DNA from: CAZSAL01 sp964604825
Lineage (GTDB): Bacteria; Elusimicrobiota; Elusimicrobia; 2-01-FULL-59-12
Length of the DNA stretch: 10,548 bases
Direction of reading: 5' to 3'
NCBI GenBank assembly: GCA_964604825.1
Contig: CAZSAL010000067.1
Location: 1-10,548, forward strand
In this document: positions 7,062 through 10,548 of the stretch, piece after piece
Layout: each line of letters starts with the position of its first letter
Position numbering within the stretch: the first letter of the stretch is position 1
Notes under the pieces: model-generated
Told to the model about the DNA's origin: nothing
The model's input: the letters and a program-made list of their open reading frames with translations, nothing else
Databases searched by the model: none
Position numbers and translations under genes: made by a program

Positions 7062-7083
7062 TATATCTGCGTAGACAGATATA
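7062..7083. promoter_or_regulatory. Probable ArsR operator
   Basis: TATATCTG (7062-7069) and CAGATATA (7076-7083) form a perfect 8-bp inverted repeat with a 6-nt spacer. The symmetry extends outward imperfectly (ATC before, AAGAT after). It lies 5 bp before the chosen arsR start codon. ArsR/SmtB repressors bind A+T-rich dyads of about this size at their own promoters, so this is the natural autoregulatory site. I find no convincing -35/-10 pair around it. Confidence 0.55.
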
Positions 7084-7088
7084 AGATC

Positions 7089-7451
7089 GTGCGGCATTCT
7101 AAAATTAATCGGATGTTCAAAGCCTTTGCGGATGAAACCCGTCTGCGGATTTTGCATCTGCTTACCAGGGGCGAGCTGTGTGTCTGCGACATCATGGAGA
7201 CGCTCCGGCTGCCGCAGTCGAAGATATCGCGCCATCTCGCTTATCTGCGCACAGCGGGGCTGGTTCGCGTCCGCAAGGAAGGGCTCTGGAAGCATTATTC
7301 CCTTGCGTCTGCTGAAGGCAGGTTCCAGAATGGGCTGATCAGCTGCCTGAAAGGCTGTTTTGATGAGGTCGATATCCTGAAACGTGACGTAACCGTCCTT
7401 CAAAAGCGCCTAAGGTCCTGCAAAAAATTCAGGGGAGAATCCTCTTCATGA
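7089..7451 (+). CDS. arsR: ArsR/SmtB-family arsenite-responsive repressor
   Basis: This 120-residue winged-helix repressor should bind the ars promoter and release it when As(III) binds. From the GTG at 7089 the sequence contains FKAFADETRLRILHLL (10-25), then ELCVCDIM (29-36), the As(III)-binding region with Cys31 and Cys33, then the recognition helix LPQSKISRHLAYLR (41-54) and the wing RKEGLWKHYSL. E. coli ArsR has a third cysteine (C37 in ELCVCDLC); here Met36 takes its place, and two cysteines are known to suffice for induction there. GTG 7089 gives the same eight-residue lead as E. coli ArsR. ATG 7113 is the alternative, and the frame also stays open to 6888, but that part translates the inverted-repeat element. 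Neither start has a clear ribosome binding site. It overlaps arsC by 4 bp (ATGA). Confidence 0.9.
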   Translation: MRHSKINRMFKAFADETRLRILHLLTRGELCVCDIMETLRLPQSKISRHLAYLRTAGLVRVRKEGLWKHYSLASAEGRFQNGLISCLKGCFDEVDILKRDVTVLQKRLRSCKKFRGESSS

Positions 7452-7864
7452 AACGCGTTCTTTTCCTTTGCACCGGCAATTCCTGCCGCAGCCAGATGGC
7501 CGAATCCATTATGAACAAGCTCGGGCATGGCCGCGTGACGGCGGTGAGCGCCGGGGCCAGGCCGGCCGGGTTTGTGCATCCCATGGCCATACAGGTCCTG
7601 AAAGAGTCCGGTTATCCGGGCGAAAGACTGCGCTCAAAATCCTGGGACGAATTTCGCAACGAGTCTTTCGATGCCGTGATAACTGTCTGCGACAATGCAC
7701 GTCAGATTTGTCCCGTATTCCCAGGCAGGGTTGAACGAATGCACTGGGGTTTCGCAGATCCGGCTGACGCGAAGGGCAGCGATGAGCAGAAGCTGGCCGT
7801 ATTCCGCAAAGTGTTCAATGAAATCGAACAACGCATCCGGAATTTCCTGAGAGAGACGAAATAA
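7448..7864 (+). CDS. arsC: Arsenate reductase, thioredoxin-coupled type
   Basis: This cytoplasmic enzyme of 138 residues, the usual family length, reduces arsenate to arsenite so that ACR3 can export it. It belongs to the low-molecular-weight tyrosine-phosphatase fold. The P-loop is CTGNSCRS with nucleophile Cys8 and Arg14, the redox pair is Cys81 and Cys88 (VCDNARQIC), and the catalytic acid is Asp104 (FADPAD). These match Cys10, Cys82 and Cys89 of the S. aureus pI258 and B. subtilis enzymes, which pass a disulfide from Cys10 via Cys82 to Cys89, then to thioredoxin. All key residues are present, so it should be active. The start overlaps the arsR stop by 4 bp, with GGGGAG about 11 nt upstream, indicating translational coupling. 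Confidence 0.95.
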   Translation: MKRVLFLCTGNSCRSQMAESIMNKLGHGRVTAVSAGARPAGFVHPMAIQVLKESGYPGERLRSKSWDEFRNESFDAVITVCDNARQICPVFPGRVERMHWGFADPADAKGSDEQKLAVFRKVFNEIEQRIRNFLRETK

Positions 7865-7870
7865 CTTTAC

Positions 7871-8911
7871 ATGTCATCCATTACTAAACGCCTGCCTTTT
7901 CTTGACCGATACCTGACGGCCTGGATTTTCGGAGCCATGGCATTTGGGGTCGCGCTGGGCTACTTCGTTCCAGATGTCCCTTCTTTCGTCAACCGCTTCC
8001 AATCCGGCACGACTAATATCCCTATCGCTATGGGCCTAATTCTCATGATGTATCCGCCTCTGGCCAAGGTGAAATATGAAGAACTCGGCGATGTGTTCCG
8101 GAACAAAAAGGTGCTTGGCCTTTCACTCCTTCAAAACTGGATCATCGGGCCGGTTCTTATGTTCGCTCTGGCGGTACTCTTCCTTCGCCGCCACCCCGAT
8201 TACATGGTCGGGCTGATAATGATCGGCCTGGCGCGCTGTATTGCCATGGTCATTGTCTGGAACGAATTGGCCAAAGGGGATACTGAATATGCCGCGGGAC
8301 TTGTGGCCTTTAACAGCCTCTTTCAGGTGTTCTTCTACAGCTTTTACGCTTATCTCTTTATAACGGTCTTATTACCCCGGGTCGGGCTGAAGGGCAGTGT
8401 GGTCCAAGTGAGCATGGCTCAGATCGCCAAAAGCGTTTTCATCTACCTGGGTATCCCCTTTCTCGCGGGGTTAATCACTCGCTTTTCGTTGATTCGATTG
8501 AAGGGACGGGAATGGTACGAGCGGTTCTTCATCCCGCGAATCAGTCAGGTCACGCTGGTGTCCCTGCTTTTTACGATCGTGGTGATGTTCAGCCTGAAAG
8601 GAAATCTGATTGTGCGGATTCCGCTTGATGTGATTCGCATCGCGGTGCCGCTGCTCATTTATTTTGTTGTGATGTTCCTGGTGAGTTTCTGGCTGGGCAA
8701 GAAAGCGGGCGCCGGCTATTCTAAAACGGCCACACTCTCATTTACGGCCGCCAGTAATAACTTCGAGCTGGCAATTGCGGTCGCTGTTGCTGTTTTCGGC
8801 ATCAACTCTGGTCAGGCATTTGCCGCCGTGATCGGCCCGCTCGTGGAAGTCCCGGCGCTCATCGGTCTGGTGAATGTCTCGCTCTATTTTAAGCGAAGAT
8901 ATTTCGAGTGA
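7871..8911 (+). CDS. acr3: ACR3-family arsenite efflux permease
   Basis: This 346-residue inner-membrane protein, with about ten hydrophobic segments, exports arsenite made by ArsC. Family hallmarks are clear. The start region has RLPFLDRYLTAWIFGAM, the fourth helix region has GLARCIAMVIVWNELAKGD with Cys123, equivalent to the essential cysteine of ACR3 proteins, and the ninth helix region has AASNNFELAIAVAVAVFG with Glu299, equivalent to the conserved glutamate. It ends with GPLVEVPALIGLVNVSLYF, the usual C-terminal helix. The ATG lies 6 nt after the arsC stop, so it is in the same operon (arsR-arsC-acr3). ArsB of the unrelated Na+/H+-antiporter-like type is ruled out by these motifs. No strong terminator follows. 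Confidence 0.95.
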   Translation: MSSITKRLPFLDRYLTAWIFGAMAFGVALGYFVPDVPSFVNRFQSGTTNIPIAMGLILMMYPPLAKVKYEELGDVFRNKKVLGLSLLQNWIIGPVLMFALAVLFLRRHPDYMVGLIMIGLARCIAMVIVWNELAKGDTEYAAGLVAFNSLFQVFFYSFYAYLFITVLLPRVGLKGSVVQVSMAQIAKSVFIYLGIPFLAGLITRFSLIRLKGREWYERFFIPRISQVTLVSLLFTIVVMFSLKGNLIVRIPLDVIRIAVPLLIYFVVMFLVSFWLGKKAGAGYSKTATLSFTAASNNFELAIAVAVAVFGINSGQAFAAVIGPLVEVPALIGLVNVSLYFKRRYFE

Positions 8912-9146
8912 CGGGAAGGCAACGTTCCCACGCGGCAGGTCCCTTTAAAAGCGGGGGCGGAATAAAACGCGGATGATAATGTTCGCACTTCGTTTAGTAG
9001 TTTTGTCAGGGAAAAAGTCCAGTTTAATGAGCTGCCGCGGTCGTGGAATTTGAATCAGAGCAAAAATAGCGGTGGTTTCGAGGCCATGCCTCTTTAGGTG
9101 ATATGTTTTATCTGACGAATTCCAACCGCCTGTGCGTTCACGAAAA
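8912..9146. other. Spacer between the ars and pst operons
   Basis: No gene is visible in this stretch. It holds a weak hairpin just after acr3 (GGGAA 8913-8917, TTCCC 8925-8929) without a T-run, a second small hairpin at 9080-9092 and otherwise unstructured A+T-richer DNA leading into the PHO-box array. Confidence 0.5.
9080..9095 (+). terminator. Weak candidate terminator after the ars operon
   Basis: GAGGC (9080-9084) and GCCTC (9088-9092) pair perfectly around a CAT loop and are followed by only three T residues (9093-9095). A short stem and short T-run make it a weak intrinsic terminator at best, but it lies in the right place to separate the ars transcript from pst. Confidence 0.25.
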
Positions 9147-9202
9147 ATGTCACGCCCCTGTCATATGTCTGTCAAATAGCCGTCACAATCTCCGAATACA
9201 AT
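9147..9202 (+). promoter_or_regulatory. PHO-box array and -10 element for pstCA
   Basis: Four hexamers related to CTGTCA recur at exact 11-bp steps: ATGTCA (9147), CTGTCA (9158), CTGTCA (9169) and CCGTCA (9180). The classical PHO box is two such 7-bp repeats separated by 4 bp and replaces the -35 region of phosphate-starvation promoters. The 9158-9175 copy matches the E. coli consensus very closely. A TACAAT hexamer (9197-9202, 5 of 6 matches to TATAAT) starts 10 nt after the last repeat, the canonical PhoB spacing. Four repeats would take two PhoB dimers. The promoter reads into pstC and indicates control by a PhoB/PhoR-type system not encoded here. Confidence 0.85.
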
Positions 9203-9209
9203 ATGACGT

Positions 9210-10181
9210 ATGGAATCCGAAATTGCTGATGTAGAAAGTCTGCCTGAGCCTTCGTTCATATCGGAGAGATGGGCGGATAAAGCATTTCAGAAATTAACGC
9301 TTTTCTTCGCTCTCAGCATCCTGGCTATCGCGCTGGGCATTGCCTGGGAGTTATTTGTCAATTCCACTCTCGCGCGCCACGCCTTTGGCCTGCATTTTCT
9401 GACCAGATCCGTATGGGATCCGGTAGCGGAGAATTTCGGCGCGGTCCCTTTCATCTATGGCACGCTGGTGTCTTCCGCGCTGGCGATGATGATTTCCGTG
9501 CCATTGGGGGTAGGCGTCGCGGTTTTCCTGGCGGAAATGGCTCCCGTTCGCGTCTCAGAGGTTTGTTCTTTTCTCATCGAACTCCTGGCCGCTATCCCGA
9601 GCGTTGTCTACGGCCTGATCGGGATTTTTGTGCTGGTGCCTTTCATGCGCACCTACCTCGACCCGGCGCTGATGACGGTTTTCGGTTTTTTGCCTTTCTT
9701 TAAAGGCCCTGATTATGGGGTCAATATGCTCTCAGCGGGAGTGGTTCTGGCGATAATGGTTGTCCCCTTTATAGCTACCCTCTCGCGGCAGGTTTTAATG
9801 GCGGTGCCGCGGGCGCAAAAAGAAGCGGCCATGGCTCTTGGAGCCACGCATTGGGAAGTGGTCACCTGGGCGGTGCTGCCTTATGCGCGTTCTGGCATTA
9901 TCGGCTCGATTTTTCTCGCTCTCGGACGCGCCCTCGGTGAGACCATGGCTGTCACCATGGTGATAGGGAACCGGCCGGAAGTGGCTTCCTCCCTGCTGGC
10001 TCCGGGCTACACCATGGCTGCCGTGCTGGCCAACGAGTTTACGGAAGCCACATCTGATCTCTACGTGCACGCTCTTATCGAAATCGGGCTGGTTCTGTTT
10101 TTCATCACGATCATCGTTAACGGAATAGCGCGCCTGATGCTGATGCGGCTTCAGACCGACGCCCCGGGACGGAACACATGA
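9210..10181 (+). CDS. pstC: Phosphate ABC transporter permease PstC
   Basis: This is one of the two membrane subunits of the high-affinity PstSCAB phosphate importer, 323 residues, close to family length. A hydrophilic N-terminal tail of about 30 residues is followed by TM1 (31-50). Next come the permease core with YGTLVSSALAMMISVPLGVG (83-102), IELLAAIPSVVYGLIGIF (123-140) and the EAA loop that docks on the PstB ATPase (EAAMALGATHWEVVTW, 205-220). After it, LGRALGETMAVTMVIGN (238-254) is the conserved charged region typical of PstC. The ATG at 9210 is the only plausible start, since an in-frame TGA lies immediately upstream (9204-9206). It has no Shine-Dalgarno sequence and lies only 7 nt after the -10 hexamer. 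pstS, normally first in the operon, is absent upstream. It overlaps pstA by 4 bp. Confidence 0.95.
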   Translation: MESEIADVESLPEPSFISERWADKAFQKLTLFFALSILAIALGIAWELFVNSTLARHAFGLHFLTRSVWDPVAENFGAVPFIYGTLVSSALAMMISVPLGVGVAVFLAEMAPVRVSEVCSFLIELLAAIPSVVYGLIGIFVLVPFMRTYLDPALMTVFGFLPFFKGPDYGVNMLSAGVVLAIMVVPFIATLSRQVLMAVPRAQKEAAMALGATHWEVVTWAVLPYARSGIIGSIFLALGRALGETMAVTMVIGNRPEVASSLLAPGYTMAAVLANEFTEATSDLYVHALIEIGLVLFFITIIVNGIARLMLMRLQTDAPGRNT

Positions 10182-10548
10182 TGCCCTACCGCCATCGTCA
10201 TGTCGTGAACACAGCGGCATTTTTCATTACCGGCCTTTGCGCCGTATTTACGCTTTTTGTTCTTTTTTTCATACTCGGGTATGTCACGGTTCACGGCGTC
10301 TCATCTCTTAACTGGAATTTTTTCACGCAACTGCCCAAGCCGGTTGGAGAAAGCGGCGGAGGCATGGCCAACGCCATCGTAGGTACGCTGAAGCTCATAG
10401 CGCTGGCCGCCGTCATAGGGCTTCCCGTAGGCATGATGGGTGGAATATATCTGGCGGAGTTCGGGGGGAATAAAATTGGCTTCCTGGTCCGGTACGCTGC
10501 GGACGTTATTAACGGCGTTCCTTCTATCGTCATGGGTATTTTCGCTTA
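10178..10548 (+). CDS. pstA: Phosphate ABC transporter permease PstA (5' part, runs off the window)
   Basis: This is the partner permease of PstC. The frame opens with ATG at 10178, overlapping the pstC stop as ATGA, with a second ATG at 10181 as an alternative, and remains open to the window end (123 codons). TM1 is at about residues 12-36 (FFITGLCAVFTLFVLFFILG). Then come the PstA hallmarks LNWNFFTQLPKPVGESGGG (44-62), ANAIVGTLKLIALAAVIGLP (64-83), GIYLAEFGG (89-97) and VRYAADVINGVPSIVMGIFA (104-123), nearly identical in pattern to known PstA proteins. The C-terminal half, including the EAA loop, is beyond the window. pstB and phoU are expected next. Confidence 0.93.
   Translation, partial: MMPYRHRHVVNTAAFFITGLCAVFTLFVLFFILGYVTVHGVSSLNWNFFTQLPKPVGESGGGMANAIVGTLKLIALAAVIGLPVGMMGGIYLAEFGGNKIGFLVRYAADVINGVPSIVMGIFA

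Noticed and set aside
6888..7088. 67-residue N-terminal extension of ArsR
   Set aside because: It translates the 28-bp inverted repeats and their interior, ArsR proteins lack such an extension, and the likely operator lies inside this stretch.
8913..8929. Hairpin after acr3 as an intrinsic terminator
   Set aside because: The stem is only 5 bp (GGGAA/TTCCC) and no T-run follows.

Overview
The window comes from a Gram-negative bacterium: it encodes an outer-membrane TolC-type channel and an inner-membrane RND pump. Nothing in it fixes the phylum. The intergenic DNA carries many G+C-rich palindromic repeats of the kind common in environmental genomes (Deltaproteobacteria, Nitrospirota, Omnitrophota and similar groups), so a metagenome or environmental isolate is plausible but not shown.

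Layout. Positions 1-616 hold no convincing gene, only dense palindromic and direct repeats, ending in a possible promoter (574-601). A short signal-peptide-like frame (617-907) follows and looks degenerate. Next come an RND efflux permease (990-4175) and an overlapping TolC-family channel (4165-5478), with no periplasmic adaptor gene beside them. A sensor histidine kinase (6848-5475, minus strand) meets the channel gene tail to tail with a 4-bp overlap; no response regulator is present in the window. Between the kinase and the next operon lies a 129-bp element bounded by perfect 28-bp inverted repeats.

A compact arsenic-resistance operon follows: arsR (7089-7451), a thioredoxin-coupled-type arsC (7448-7864) and an ACR3 arsenite efflux permease (7871-8911). 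A dyad just upstream of arsR is a good candidate ArsR operator. After 298 bp, a phosphate-transport operon begins with pstC (9210-10181) and pstA (10178 to the window end, partial). It is preceded by a striking PHO-box array: four CTGTCA-like hexamers at exact 11-bp intervals, then a -10-like hexamer 10 nt further on. That geometry puts the transcript start almost on the pstC ATG, suggesting a leaderless mRNA. The pst operon lacks pstS at its head.

How the genes fit together. ArsC reduces arsenate to arsenite, ACR3 exports arsenite, and ArsR should derepress the operon when As(III) binds. Arsenate enters cells as a phosphate analogue, so placing a PHO-regulated high-affinity phosphate transporter next to ars makes functional sense, although the two operons appear to have separate control. 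The RND/TolC pair is a separate efflux module of unknown substrate. The most unusual points are the PHO array with its probable leaderless start, the 28-bp inverted-repeat element upstream of arsR, a palindromic repeat inserted in frame in the channel gene, and loss of two canonical proton-relay residues in the RND pump. I did not find a clearly new multi-gene system.
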